Origin: Actinomadura kijaniata NBRC 14229 | GTDB lineage: Bacteria > Actinomycetota > Actinomycetes > Streptosporangiales > Streptosporangiaceae | DNA: 33,495 nt | Reading direction: 5' to 3' | Assembly (NCBI RefSeq): GCF_001552175.1 | Contig: NZ_BCQR01000142.1 | Coordinates: forward strand, 1 to 33,495 | Shown: in pieces, positions 22,534 to 30,644 of the stretch | Numbering within the stretch: the first letter of the stretch is position 1 | Layout of the letters: each line of letters starts with the position of its first letter | The notes under the pieces: model-generated | Told to the model about the DNA's origin: nothing | Database searches by the model: none | Seen by the model: only the letters and a program-made list of their open reading frames with translations | Made by a program: the position numbers and the translations under genes

Positions 22534-24858
22534 TCAACCGGCCAGATCCAGCGCGGCGCGCACGATGCTGTCGGCGTCCAGGCCGTGCTCGCGGTACAGA
22601 TCCTCGATCGCACCGGACTGCCCGAACCCGGTCACCCCCAGCGCACTGGTGGCGACCCGGTTCACCGTCGCCAGGAACGCCAGCGTGTGCGGGTGCCCGT
22701 CCAGCACGGTCACCAGGGGCGTGGCGCGTTCGGCGGGGAACACCTGGTCCAGCACCCACGAGTCGGCCCGCTCATGCCCCTGCCGGGCACGCACCGCCCG
22801 GTACAGCAGATCGGGGCTGGTCACGCACACCACGTCGGCGGGCACCCCCACCCGCTCCAGGCGCTCGGCCGCGGCCAGCGCCTCCGGAACCACCGCCCCC
22901 ATCGCGGCGATGGTCACCGCGGGCGCGGCCGCGCGCCGCAGCGGATAGGCGCCCGCCACCACCTGACGGCGACGGCGCTCACGGGCGGCGGAGTCCTCCG
23001 GCACCGCGGCCAGCGACTGGTCGACCGGCCGCGTGGACAGCCGCAGGTAGGCCGAGGTCCCGTCCGGCCGCCCCAGACGCGCCAGGCTCGCCAGCAGCAC
23101 CCACTCGGTGTCCAGGGCGAACGCCGGCTCGTAGGTGACACACCCCGGCTGCTCCAGCCCGATCGACGGCGTCTTGATCGACTGGTGGGCGCCGCCCTCC
23201 GGCGCCAGCGTCACCCCCGAGGGCGTGCCGACCAGGATGGACTGGCCACCCGCGTAGATCCCGAACGACCACGGCTCCAGCGCCCGCTCCACGAACGGGT
23301 CGTACAGCACCCCGATCGGCAGCAGCGGCTGCCCCCACCGGCTCCAGGTCGCCCCCAGCTCACCCAGCAGGCCCACCAGGTTGACCTCGGCGATCCCCAG
23401 CTCGATGTGCTGCCCCGAGGGCGTCTCCCGCCAGTGCAGGATCGTCTCGGCGTCGTCGGCGAACCAGTCGGGCCGCTCGGTCGTCGACCACACCCCCACC
23501 TTGTTCACCCAGCCGCCCAGGTTCGTGGAGGAGCTGACGTCCGGGCTGACGGTGACGATCCGCCGCGCCGCCTCGGGAGCCTGCCGCGTCAGGTCCAGCA
23601 GGGTCCGGCCGAGCGCCGCCTGCGTGGTGACCGTGCCGGACGGGGTGCGGCCGGTGTCGGACGGCACCGGCGGCGCCGGCACCGCCTCCGGGCGGTCCCG
23701 GCGCAGGCGCCCGGCCGTCTCCGCGCACAGCGCCGCCGCCGCGCCGCCCTCGGGCAGCGCCCGCCACGGATCGTCCAGATCCGCGCCCACCCGCCCGGCC
23801 AGCTCCCGCATCTGCTCCTCGGTCAGCAGGGCCGAGTGGTTCTGCGGATGCCCCCTGGTCGCCAGCCCGTACCCCTTGACGGTGTAGGCGAACACCACCG
23901 TCGGACGCGTGTCGTCGATCGCGGAGAACGCCTCGTCCAGCGCCTCCAGGTCATGCCCGCCCAGGTTCGCCACGGCCTCCAGCAGCGTCGCGTCGTCCAC
24001 GCCCGCCACCAGCCCCGCGATCGCCGCTGCGCCGGGCCCGCGCCCGGGCAACCGCTCCCGCAGCTGCGCCGCGTCGCACCGCAGCAGACGCTGGTACTCG
24101 GGATTGGGCATCGCGTCGATGCGCCCGCGCAGCTCCGCCCCGCCCGGCCGCTCGAACAGCTCCCGCACCAGCCGCCCGTACTTCACGGTGATCACCTGCC
24201 AGCCCGCGGCGGCGAACATGCCCTCCAGACGGTCGGCGGCGATGTTCGGCACCACCCGGTCCAGGGACTGCCGGTTCAGGTCGACGACCCACACCACCTC
24301 GCCCAGCTCACCGACGGCCGGGTCCAGCACCGCCTCCCACACCGCGCCCTCGTCCAGCTCGGCGTCGCCCACCAGCGAGTACTGCCGGCCGCTCCCGCCG
24401 CCCCCGACGGTGGCGTTCAGGTACCGGCGCGACAGCGCGCCCCAGATCGGAGCGGTCGCGCCGATGCCCACCGACCCGGTCGAGTAGTCCACCGGATCGG
24501 GGTCCTTGGCCCGGCTCGGATAGCTCTGCAGCCCGCCGAACTCCCGCAGCCGCGTCAGATAGGACGCGTCCAGCTCGCCCAGCAGATGGTTGATCGCGTG
24601 CAGCACCGGCGAGGCGTGCGGCTTCACCGACACCCGGTCCCCCGCCCGCAGGTGCCGGAACCACAGCGACGTCATGATCGACACCATCGAGGCCGACGAC
24701 GCCTGGTGTCCGCCCACCTTCAGCCCCGACGGGTTGGGACGCACCCGGTTGGCGTGGTGGACGATCGCGGTGGAGAGCCACAGCACCCGGTTCTCGATCT
24801 CACGCAGAACGGCCAGGTCCGCCGCCCCGCTCCGCGGTTCCCGCACCGCACCGGTCAT
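22534..24858 (-). CDS. AceE-like pyruvate dehydrogenase E1 / transketolase-family enzyme
   Basis: 774 residues. The thiamine-diphosphate motif is clear: GDAELDEGAVWE, then about 24 residues to VVDLNRQSLD. The N-terminal SGLKVGGHQASSASMVSIMTSLW and SVKPHASPVLHAINHLLG match homodimeric E1 enzymes. The pyrimidine-binding domain follows (HIELGIAEVNLVGLLGELG, with the catalytic Glu), then a transketolase C-terminal domain. It is shorter than E. coli AceE (887) and lacks a lipoyl domain, so if it is an E1 it needs a separate E2. The 2-oxoacid substrate is unproven. ATG 24858 has GGAAGGGGG upstream; GTG 24891 is the alternative and overlaps the stop of a small upstream frame. Confidence 0.85.
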   Translation of the reverse strand: MTGAVREPRSGAADLAVLREIENRVLWLSTAIVHHANRVRPNPSGLKVGGHQASSASMVSIMTSLWFRHLRAGDRVSVKPHASPVLHAINHLLGELDASYLTRLREFGGLQSYPSRAKDPDPVDYSTGSVGIGATAPIWGALSRRYLNATVGGGGSGRQYSLVGDAELDEGAVWEAVLDPAVGELGEVVWVVDLNRQSLDRVVPNIAADRLEGMFAAAGWQVITVKYGRLVRELFERPGGAELRGRIDAMPNPEYQRLLRCDAAQLRERLPGRGPGAAAIAGLVAGVDDATLLEAVANLGGHDLEALDEAFSAIDDTRPTVVFAYTVKGYGLATRGHPQNHSALLTEEQMRELAGRVGADLDDPWRALPEGGAAAALCAETAGRLRRDRPEAVPAPPVPSDTGRTPSGTVTTQAALGRTLLDLTRQAPEAARRIVTVSPDVSSSTNLGGWVNKVGVWSTTERPDWFADDAETILHWRETPSGQHIELGIAEVNLVGLLGELGATWSRWGQPLLPIGVLYDPFVERALEPWSFGIYAGGQSILVGTPSGVTLAPEGGAHQSIKTPSIGLEQPGCVTYEPAFALDTEWVLLASLARLGRPDGTSAYLRLSTRPVDQSLAAVPEDSAARERRRRQVVAGAYPLRRAAAPAVTIAAMGAVVPEALAAAERLERVGVPADVVCVTSPDLLYRAVRARQGHERADSWVLDQVFPAERATPLVTVLDGHPHTLAFLATVNRVATSALGVTGFGQSGAIEDLYREHGLDADSIVRAALDLAG

Positions 24859-24887
24859 CGTCAGGCCCCCTTCCGGGCAGTCGTCGT

Positions 24888-25037
24888 TCACCTCGGCGCG
24901 AAGTCAAGCAGCGCGACGCGTTCCTGCCCAGCCGCGCCGGAACGCGTTGAGCAGACTGCGCAGTTTTTCCCCGTCTCTGCGGCGGAACGCGCGCGAAATG
25001 CGCAAGGCTTCCTGTTCACCCTCAGGAAGGACATCAT
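24888..25037 (-). CDS. possible 49-residue leader ORF upstream of the E1 gene
   Basis: ATG-ATG at 25037 follows a very strong AAAGGAGG, 9 nt upstream. The frame encodes 49 residues with three Cys (PCAFRARS, NCAVCSTRSG). Its TGA overlaps GTG 24891 of the E1 frame by 4 bp, the coupling seen elsewhere in this window. No family is recognised. A different frame across the same DNA also stays open, so coding is uncertain. Confidence 0.35.
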   Translation of the reverse strand: MMSFLRVNRKPCAFRARSAAETGKNCAVCSTRSGAAGQERVALLDFAPR

Positions 25038-25125
25038 CACCACCTTCCTCCTTTACGTTGTAGATCAGCTCCACACGACCTGTGGTGAACGGTGAAAATT
25101 TCGCGTTAGAACAGGGTCCAGTCGG

Positions 25126-25151
25126 GGAATCTTGTGACGGTATCCAGCGTT
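25126..25151 (+). promoter_or_regulatory. sigma-R promoter of rbpA
   Basis: GGAAT (25126-25130), exactly 18 nt, then GTT (25149-25151). This is the GGAAT-N18-GTT consensus of the disulfide-stress ECF sigma factor SigR of Streptomyces, which is known to control rbpA there. The start codon is 43 nt further on. Confidence 0.85.
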
Positions 25152-25193
25152 GGTGAGGGCAGAACCGCAAGCCCGTCTGGGAGGCACGTGACG

Positions 25194-25538
25194 ATGGCCG
25201 AGCGCGCACTTCGCGGCACCCGACTCGGAGCGACGAGCTACGAGAACGATCGCAACACCGATCTGGCCCCAAGGCAAGAGGTGGACTACACCTGCACCAA
25301 GGGCCATCGGTTCACCGTGACGCTCGCCGCCGAGGCCGAGGTGCCGATGACGTGGGAATGCCGCAGCTGCGGCGCCACGGCCCTGCGGGTCGACGGTGAG
25401 CTGCCGCAGACCAAGAAGGGCAAGCCGCCGCGGACCCACTGGGACATGCTCATGGAGCGTCGGACGATGGAGGACCTGGAGGAGGTTCTGGCCGAGCGGC
25501 TGGAGATCCTGCGCGCGGGGCGCAGGAAGACAGCCTGA
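25194..25538 (+). CDS. rbpA: RNA polymerase-binding protein RbpA
   Basis: 114 residues. MAERALRGTRLGATSYENDRN is the conserved N-terminal tail, and YTCTKGHRF with WECRSCG forms the core with Cys/His/Cys/Cys positions. PPRTHWDMLMERRTMEDLEEVLAERLEILR is the basic linker and sigma-interacting domain. RbpA binds RNA polymerase with group I and some group II sigma factors, stabilises open complexes and raises rifampicin tolerance. ATG 25194 has GGGAGG 9 nt upstream; the GTG six bases before it is too close to that site. The sigma-R promoter links it to thiol stress. It is monocistronic, ending at a 22-bp hairpin. Confidence 0.97.
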   Translation: MAERALRGTRLGATSYENDRNTDLAPRQEVDYTCTKGHRFTVTLAAEAEVPMTWECRSCGATALRVDGELPQTKKGKPPRTHWDMLMERRTMEDLEEVLAERLEILRAGRRKTA

Positions 25539-25580
25539 GCGGAGAACGGCGGGGCACGACCGGGTGAGGTCGGGCGAGAT

Positions 25581-25629
25581 CGACGTGAGCGGGGCTCGGA
25601 CCGGAAGGGTCCGAGCCCCGCTCACGTCG
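25581..25629. terminator. 22-bp perfect hairpin terminator between rbpA and fxsA
   Basis: The arms 25581-25602 and 25608-25629 are perfectly complementary over 22 bp, with loop GGAAG. It begins 42 bp past the rbpA stop and faces convergent fxsA, so it can serve both strands. No T tract follows. Confidence 0.9.
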
Positions 25630-25699
25630 TCCTGCCCGCCGCCCTGAGACGCGACCCCACCAGGGGCCCGTGCCGCGCCGGTTCGCCCGTCAGCGTCCG

Positions 25700-26233
25700 T
25701 CAGGGGGCCGCGGGGCGGTCGTCGTCGCGGAGTACCTCACCCTGCACGACCGGTCCCCGGGGCTGCCGGGCGTCGGCGGGACGGCCCCCGAACGGGTCGA
25801 ACACCTCGAACGGGCTCCCGGCCGCCCCCGCCCCCGGCGGGAACAGCGGCCCGCGCGCCTGCGCGGCCTTCATCCGGCGGGCGCCGTAGGCCAGCAGCGT
25901 CCGCCGCACCAGCGGACGCGTGAACGGCAGCACGAACAGGAACCCGAACAGGTCCGTCACGAAGCCGGGCGTCAGCAGCAGCACGCCGCCGACCAGCACC
26001 AGGGCCGCGTCGGCCAGTTCCCGGTCGGGCATCGCGCCCCTACCGAAGGTCTCCTTCAGGGCGTTCCAGGCGCGGCGGCCCTCGCGGCGGACGATCCAGC
26101 CGCCCAGCAGGCTCTCGACCAGCAGCAGAGCCACCGTCCACCAGCCGCCGATCACCTGCCCCACCTGGATGATCACGTAGATCTCCAGGATCGGCATCAG
26201 CAGGAACGCCAGGACCATCACCAGCGGCAGCAT
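25700..26233 (-). CDS. fxsA: FxsA family membrane protein
   Basis: 177 residues. MLPLVMVLAFLLMPILEIYVIIQVGQVIGGWWTVALLL is the typical FxsA opening helix pair, with EIYVIIQVG and GGWW conserved. LVGGVLLLTPGFVTDLFGFLFVLPFTRPLVRR is the second hydrophobic pair. E. coli FxsA overproduction suppresses F-plasmid exclusion of phage T7; its normal role is unclear. The frame extends to 26323, but the first helix should lie at the N-terminus, so ATG 26233 is preferred despite a weak ribosome binding site. The Pro/Gly-rich tail is probably disordered and cytoplasmic. It follows ppm1 on the same strand after a 115-bp gap. Confidence 0.88.
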   Translation of the reverse strand: MLPLVMVLAFLLMPILEIYVIIQVGQVIGGWWTVALLLVESLLGGWIVRREGRRAWNALKETFGRGAMPDRELADAALVLVGGVLLLTPGFVTDLFGFLFVLPFTRPLVRRTLLAYGARRMKAAQARGPLFPPGAGAAGSPFEVFDPFGGRPADARQPRGPVVQGEVLRDDDRPAAP

Positions 26234-26348
26234 GACTCTCGTTTTCCGGTCGGCGGAGATGTCTTCACCGGTGACAACGCCGCGGGCCCCCGGTTCGTTT
26301 CCAGGCGCCCCGCCCGGCGTCACACCCGGTCGCCGCGGCCGGCCGCGC

Positions 26349-27101
26349 TCAGCGGCGGCGGCCGCCCCGCAGCCGCGCCATGCGGTCCGACACGCCCCAC
26401 CTGGTGACGTTGAGCATGGCCTCGGCGACGATGTCGCGGCTCATCTTGCTGGTGCCGTGGACGCGTTCGACGAAGGTGACCGGCACCTCCACCACGCGCA
26501 GGCCCTGCCGCAGGGCGCGGCGGGCCAGGTCGATCTGGAAGCAGTAGCCGCGCGAGTTGACGCCGTCCAGGCCGATCTTCTCCAGGGTCGCGGCGCGGAA
26601 CGCGCGGTACCCGGCGGTGGCGTCGCGCAGCGGGGTGCCCAGCATCAGCCGCACGTAGGTGTTGCCGCCCCGGGAGATCAGCTGCCGCGACAGCGGCCAG
26701 TTCTCGGTCTTGCCGCCCGACACGTAGCGGGCGCCGATGACCAGGTCGGCGTCCTGCAGGGCGGTCAGCAGCCGGGGCAGCTCCTCGGGCTGGTGGGAGC
26801 CGTCGGCGTCCATCTCGACCATGACGTCGTAGCCCCGCTCCAGGGCCCAGCGGAACCCCGCGATGTAGGCGGCGCCCAGCCCGTCCTTGGCGGTGCGGTG
26901 CATCACCTTCACCTGGGAGTCGGCGGCGGCCATGGCGTCGGCGAGCTCACCGGTCCCGTCGGGGCTGTTGTCGTCGACGACCAGCACGTCCACCGCCGGG
27001 ACGGCCGCGCGTACCCGCCCGACGATCTTCTCGACGTTGTCCCGCTCGTTGTAGGTCGGGATGATCACTAGTACCCGGCCGAGCGCGGCTGGGATGTCCA
27101 T
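26349..27101 (-). CDS. ppm1: polyprenol monophosphomannose synthase (GT2)
   Basis: 250 residues. VLVIIPTYNERDNVEKIV opens a GT-A fold, VLVVDDNSPDGTGELAD follows, and MVEMDADGSHQPEELP holds the metal-binding DxD. GARYVSGGKTENWPLSRQLISRGGN and VNSRGYCFQIDLARRA fit dolichol-phosphate-mannose synthases. It should move mannose from GDP-mannose to a polyprenyl phosphate, the donor for protein O-mannosylation and lipoglycans. In Mycobacterium tuberculosis this domain is fused to Lnt; here it is a separate gene starting 5 nt after the lnt stop, with GAGGGGA upstream. Confidence 0.94.
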   Translation of the reverse strand: MDIPAALGRVLVIIPTYNERDNVEKIVGRVRAAVPAVDVLVVDDNSPDGTGELADAMAAADSQVKVMHRTAKDGLGAAYIAGFRWALERGYDVMVEMDADGSHQPEELPRLLTALQDADLVIGARYVSGGKTENWPLSRQLISRGGNTYVRLMLGTPLRDATAGYRAFRAATLEKIGLDGVNSRGYCFQIDLARRALRQGLRVVEVPVTFVERVHGTSKMSRDIVAEAMLNVTRWGVSDRMARLRGGRRR

Positions 27102-27106
27102 CGGCG

Positions 27107-28744
27107 TCAATTCCCCTCGTTCTTCCTGCTGCTGAAGCCCGCGACCCCCGCGGCGAGGACGGCCAGCGCGGCCAGCGTCCACTCGGGCTTGGCGCCCAGC
27201 CGGTCGGCGAGCGTACGGGACGTGCGGGCCGGAACCCGCGCCACCTGGATGTCGGGAACGAACTCCCGCGACCGGGCGATCATGCGGCCGTCGGGCGCCA
27301 CGATCGCGCTGACCCCGCTGGTGGCCGCTACCAAGATCGTACGGCCGTGCTCGACGGCCCGCAGCCGCGACATCGCGATCTGCTGCGGCGGGAGGCTGGT
27401 CTTGCCCCAGGTGGCGTTGTTGGTCTGCACGACCAGGATGTTCCCGCCTGCGACGTCGCGCACCTCTTTGTCGTAGGCGACCTCGAAGCAGATGACGTCT
27501 CCGACGGTCACCGGCCCCAGTCGCATCACGCCCGAGCGGGTGCCCTTGGCGAAGTCGCGCGGGATGCGCTCGAAGCGGGTGATGAGCTTGGTGAGGACGT
27601 CGCGGAACGGCAGGTACTCCCCGAACGGGACCGGATGCCGCTTGACGTAGTAGTCGCCGGGGCCCGTCCGCGGGTCCCACACGATGCCGCGGTTCTCGAC
27701 CTTGGTGCCGTCGGGGGTGTCGACCAGCGCGCCGACCAGGACGGGGACGCCGACGTCGCGCACGGCGTCGTCGATGGTCCGGCGGGCGTCGGGCTCGGTG
27801 TAGGGGTCCAGGTCGCTGGCGTTCTCGGGCCAGACGACCAGTTCGGGGCGGGGCACCTTCCCGGCGCGGACCTGCGCGGCCAGTTCGTGGGTGCGCCGGG
27901 CGTGGTTGTCGAGGACGGCCTTGCGCTGGCCGAGGAAGTCCAGGCCCAGCCGGGGCACGTTGCCCTGGATGACGGCGACGGTGACGGTCCTGCCGTCGGT
28001 GGGCACGGGGATCAGCAGGCCGCCGCCGACGACCAGCGCTCCCCCGGCCGCCGCGGCGGCCACGCGCGCGAGGTGGGGCCTGCGGGCGCCGGTGGCGCGG
28101 GCGTTCCAGGCGGCCAGGGCGGCGTAGGCCAGCAGCCCGCCGAGCAGGGCCGTCAGGAACGTCACCAGCGGCGCGCCGCCCAGGGAGGCGTAGGGGGTCA
28201 GCGGGGTGGAGGTCTGGCTGAACGCCAGCCGCGCCCAGGGGAACCCGCCGAACGGCACGTGCCCGCGCACCAGCTCCTCGGCGACCCACAGCCCGGCGGT
28301 CCACAGCGGCCAGGCCCGCAGCCGGTGCACCAGCGCGATGCCCGCGCCCAGCGGGGCGAGGTAGAGGGCCTGGACCAGGCTGAGCAGGATCCACCCGTCC
28401 GGGCCGATCTTGACGATGCCGGTGAGCACCGGCAGGAAGAACGCCGCGCCGCCCAGGAACCCGAGCCAGGCGCCGGTGCGGGCGCGCACGCCGCGCAGCG
28501 CCAGCGTGAACACCGCCACGCCGGCGGGCGCGAGCGGGGTCAGGTCCAGCGGCGGGAACGCCAGCCACATCAGCAGCCCGGCGACGATCATGGCGGGAAC
28601 GCGGGCCCGGACGGCGCCGCGGGTGCCGCCGGTGCCGCCGGCACGGCGGGCGCGGCCCGGCCGCCACAGGCCGGCCAGAGGTCCCCGGCCCCGGGCCGGG
28701 GGCTCGGCGGCCGTCGGCCGTTCCGGAAGGGTGTCCTGCGCCAC
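27107..28744 (-). CDS. lnt: apolipoprotein N-acyltransferase
   Basis: 545 residues. About six membrane helices (residues roughly 48-210) precede a nitrilase-fold domain. Catalytic residues are visible: Glu in LVVWPENASDLD, Lys in YYVKRHPVPFGEYLPFR, and Cys in VGDVICFEVAYD. A final helix (EWTLAALAVLAAGVAGF) anchors the C-terminus. It N-acylates the diacylglyceryl-Cys of lipoproteins using phospholipid. GTG 28744 has AAGGAG 6 nt upstream; the in-frame 78 codons before it are low-complexity Pro/Arg/Gly and not used. It forms an operon with ppm1. Confidence 0.93.
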   Translation of the reverse strand: MAQDTLPERPTAAEPPARGRGPLAGLWRPGRARRAGGTGGTRGAVRARVPAMIVAGLLMWLAFPPLDLTPLAPAGVAVFTLALRGVRARTGAWLGFLGGAAFFLPVLTGIVKIGPDGWILLSLVQALYLAPLGAGIALVHRLRAWPLWTAGLWVAEELVRGHVPFGGFPWARLAFSQTSTPLTPYASLGGAPLVTFLTALLGGLLAYAALAAWNARATGARRPHLARVAAAAAGGALVVGGGLLIPVPTDGRTVTVAVIQGNVPRLGLDFLGQRKAVLDNHARRTHELAAQVRAGKVPRPELVVWPENASDLDPYTEPDARRTIDDAVRDVGVPVLVGALVDTPDGTKVENRGIVWDPRTGPGDYYVKRHPVPFGEYLPFRDVLTKLITRFERIPRDFAKGTRSGVMRLGPVTVGDVICFEVAYDKEVRDVAGGNILVVQTNNATWGKTSLPPQQIAMSRLRAVEHGRTILVAATSGVSAIVAPDGRMIARSREFVPDIQVARVPARTSRTLADRLGAKPEWTLAALAVLAAGVAGFSSRKNEGN

Positions 28745-28939
28745 CGTGGCTCCTTGTCGTGTGCACCGTCCTGGCGCAGACGCTACCGGTCCGGCGGGGC
28801 GGATACGACCTTGGGCCCTTGCCGGAAGACCTGTCCCGGCGGCGGAAACGACGTGAACGCGGCCCGAACGGGGCCCGAACACCGCGTCACCGCCGCGCGG
28901 GGGGCGCCCGGGCGTCGCCGGGGGCGGCGGGGGCACGGA

Positions 28940-29028
28940 GAAGGGCCCGTGACATCCGTCGGGCCGGAGTGGTCCCACAGGCGGTGAGAGCGCAAGCTCC
29001 GTTTTCTACTGGATGTCCGGGCCCTTTC
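28940..29028. ncRNA. candidate structured RNA element upstream of lnt
   Basis: GAAGGGCCC (28940-28948) plus GACATCC (28951-28957) pair with GGATGTC (29011-29017) plus GGGCCCTTTC (29019-29028). This makes an interrupted stem of about 15 bp closing 53 nt. Inside, read on the plus strand, GAGC-GCAA-GCTC (28987-28998) is a small hairpin with a GNRA tetraloop. The element could belong to the lnt leader (minus) or to a separate plus-strand RNA. It matches no riboswitch or small RNA I recognise. Confidence 0.4.
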
Positions 29029-29189
29029 CCGGGTCCAACCCCCCGCCCGATCGGGCGGCTCCCCCCGGACGCGGCGGCAGTGCACCACCCCTGGCTCGGA
29101 CGGCGCGCGCGGTGGGCGGCGCCGTCTCGGCGCGGCACCTGGCGGCGTACCGGGCGGCCGATCGGTGAGTCCCGTGCTGGACTGCAGCA

Positions 29190-29217
29190 AAACTACCCAG
29201 TTCCCCGTCCTTGTCAA
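29190..29217 (-). promoter_or_regulatory. candidate promoter of the lnt-ppm1 operon
   Basis: On the minus strand, TTGACA (29212-29217), a 16-bp spacer, then TAGTTT (29190-29195). The consensus -35 and position 5' of lnt make it the best housekeeping promoter in this gap. The predicted start is near 29183. Confidence 0.45.
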
Positions 29218-29321
29218 CCGCCGCATGGTCTGCGGTGACCCGTTGTTTACGCTGCTCAAGCCCGTGATCAGGGGCGGAGCGCGGATTTCGCGGCGGGCGG
29301 GGCGGACGGCGCCGGGACGCT

Positions 29322-29341
29322 CCCCCGCAGGTCGGCGGGGG
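29322..29341 (-). terminator. hairpin after the kam operon
   Basis: Perfect 7-bp stem, CCCCCGC (29322-29328) with GCGGGGG (29335-29341), and a 6-nt loop. It lies about 50 bp past the kal stop, with no T tract. Confidence 0.55.
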
Positions 29342-29391
29342 TTGACGGGTGGGGCGGGTGGGGCCGGTGGGGTCCCGGCGCCGGTCCGGTG

Positions 29392-29787
29392 TCAGCGGGC
29401 GGGGTCGGGGACCACGACGGTGCCGGTGGCGGTGACCGCCACGATCGGCTCGTCGAGGACCTCGGCGGCCGACTCGCCCTTGTCGGGGCGGCCCCGGCAC
29501 ACCACGCGCGCCTCCAGCTCCAGGGTGCGGCTGCGGCGGCCCACCCGGGTGACCACGGCGGTGACCTCCAGCACGTCGCCGGCCCGCACCGGCGCGCGGA
29601 ACTGCACGTCGGAGTAGGAGGCGAACAGGCCCTCGTCGCCGTCGGTGCGGATGCACACCTCGGTGGCCACGTCGCCGAACAGGCCGAGGGCGTAGGCGCC
29701 GTCGACCAGGTGGCCCGCGTAGTGGGCGTGGGCGTAGGGGACGTAGCGGCGGTGGGTGACCCGCAGCCCTTCGCGGGGGTCGCTCAC
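29392..29787 (-). CDS. kal: hotdog-fold protein, probable 3-aminobutyryl-CoA ammonia-lyase
   Basis: 131 residues from a GTG overlapping the kamE stop by 4 bp. RRYVPYAHAHYAGHLVDGAYALGLFGDVATE is a hotdog-fold active-site helix region. FASYSDVQFRAPVRAGDVLEVTAVVTRVGRRSRTLELEARVVC gives the long beta strands. Length and genetic linkage match Kal of the lysine fermentation pathway, which removes ammonia from 3-aminobutyryl-CoA to give crotonyl-CoA. The fold is evident; the specific function rests mainly on coupling to kamDE. The genes for 3,5-diaminohexanoate dehydrogenase (kdd) and the cleavage enzyme (kce) are not in the window. Confidence 0.82.
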   Translation of the reverse strand: MSDPREGLRVTHRRYVPYAHAHYAGHLVDGAYALGLFGDVATEVCIRTDGDEGLFASYSDVQFRAPVRAGDVLEVTAVVTRVGRRSRTLELEARVVCRGRPDKGESAAEVLDEPIVAVTATGTVVVPDPAR

Positions 29788-30644
29788 GGGGTCTCCTCTC
29801 CCTCGGCGCCGTCGGTCTCCCGGACGGCGTCGGTGATCGTGTCGGCGGGCAGCAGGGCGTGCGCGATGTAGGAGGCGACCTCGGCGGGGGTGGTGCCCTT
29901 GCCGAAGATCCGGTCGACGCCCAGGTCCTCGGGGGTGACGGTGTCGAAGCGGGGCCCGCCGACCACCAGCAGGGGGCGGCCCATCCCGGCGGCGACGGCG
30001 GTGGGGTACTCGGCGTGGAACGCCGCCGCCATCTGCTTGGTGTTGTGCAGGTGGGCGTTGCGCTGGGTGACGACCTGGGAGACCAGCACGGCGTCGGCGT
30101 CCTCGGCCTTGGCGCGTTCGACCAGCTCGGCGACGGTGACCTGGGCGCCCATGTTCACCACCTGGATCTCGCGGTAGTACTCCAGGCCCTTCTCCCCCGC
30201 GAAGCCCTTGACGTTGAGGATCGCGTCGATGCCGACGGTGTGGGCGTCGGTGCCGATGCAGGCGCCGACCACCACCAGCCGCCGGTTCAGGGCGCGGCGG
30301 ATGGCGAGGTTGACCTGCTTGGCCGTCAGCAGCGGGTACTCGCGTTCGGGCGGGACGGGGATGCCCGCGTAGTCGATCAGGTGGTTGACGCGGCCGTAGA
30401 CGATGAAGAACGTGAAGTCCGGCCCCATCGGCTTGGAGTGGACCACGCTGGCGGGCTCCAGGCCCATCTTCCCGGCCAGTTGCAGCGCGGCGGCCTCGGC
30501 GCGCTTGCCCGCCGGGACCGGCAGGGTGAACGACATCTGGACCATGCCGTCCCCGGTGGTGTCGCCGTAGGGGCGGATCACCTGGCGGGTGTCGGCGGGC
30601 TGCGCGGGGGCTCCGGCCTGGTTCAGCGGGCTGTCGGTCCTCAC
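29784..30644 (-). CDS. kamE: lysine 5,6-aminomutase beta subunit
   Basis: 286 residues. The B12-binding motif DAHTVG (DxHxxG) places the cobalt-ligand His at 135. Lys 146 lies exactly 11 residues later (ILNVKG), matching the His133/Lys144 pair of the Clostridium sticklandii enzyme, where Lys144 holds pyridoxal phosphate. A Rossmann-like cobalamin domain fills the C-terminal half, with VLVSQVVTQRN and LLVVGGPRFD. With KamD it moves the terminal amino group of beta-lysine or D-lysine from C6 to C5 using adenosylcobalamin and PLP. GTG 30644 overlaps the kamD stop (GTGA). The first 33 residues are variable; a later ATG (residue 34) is an alternative. Confidence 0.94.
   Translation of the reverse strand: MRTDSPLNQAGAPAQPADTRQVIRPYGDTTGDGMVQMSFTLPVPAGKRAEAAALQLAGKMGLEPASVVHSKPMGPDFTFFIVYGRVNHLIDYAGIPVPPEREYPLLTAKQVNLAIRRALNRRLVVVGACIGTDAHTVGIDAILNVKGFAGEKGLEYYREIQVVNMGAQVTVAELVERAKAEDADAVLVSQVVTQRNAHLHNTKQMAAAFHAEYPTAVAAGMGRPLLVVGGPRFDTVTPEDLGVDRIFGKGTTPAEVASYIAHALLPADTITDAVRETDGAEGEETP

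Larger units (their letters stand above)
28745..29391. other. 647-bp intergenic region upstream of lnt, no gene seen
   Basis: Lies between kal and lnt, both on the minus strand. Open frames here are Pro/Arg/Gly-rich with no family likeness. It contains a terminator-like hairpin near kal, a candidate minus-strand promoter near 29190-29217, and a long-stem structured element at 28940-29028. If the promoter is real, lnt has a leader of about 440 nt. Confidence 0.6.

Noticed and set aside
28940..29028. tRNA, RNase P RNA, tmRNA or a known riboswitch
   Set aside because: No T-loop, CCA end, conserved RNase P core or riboswitch core motif that I recognise.
28783..29259. 158-codon minus-strand frame upstream of lnt
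   Set aside because: Pro/Arg-rich, no Shine-Dalgarno sequence, no family likeness, and it crosses the structured element.
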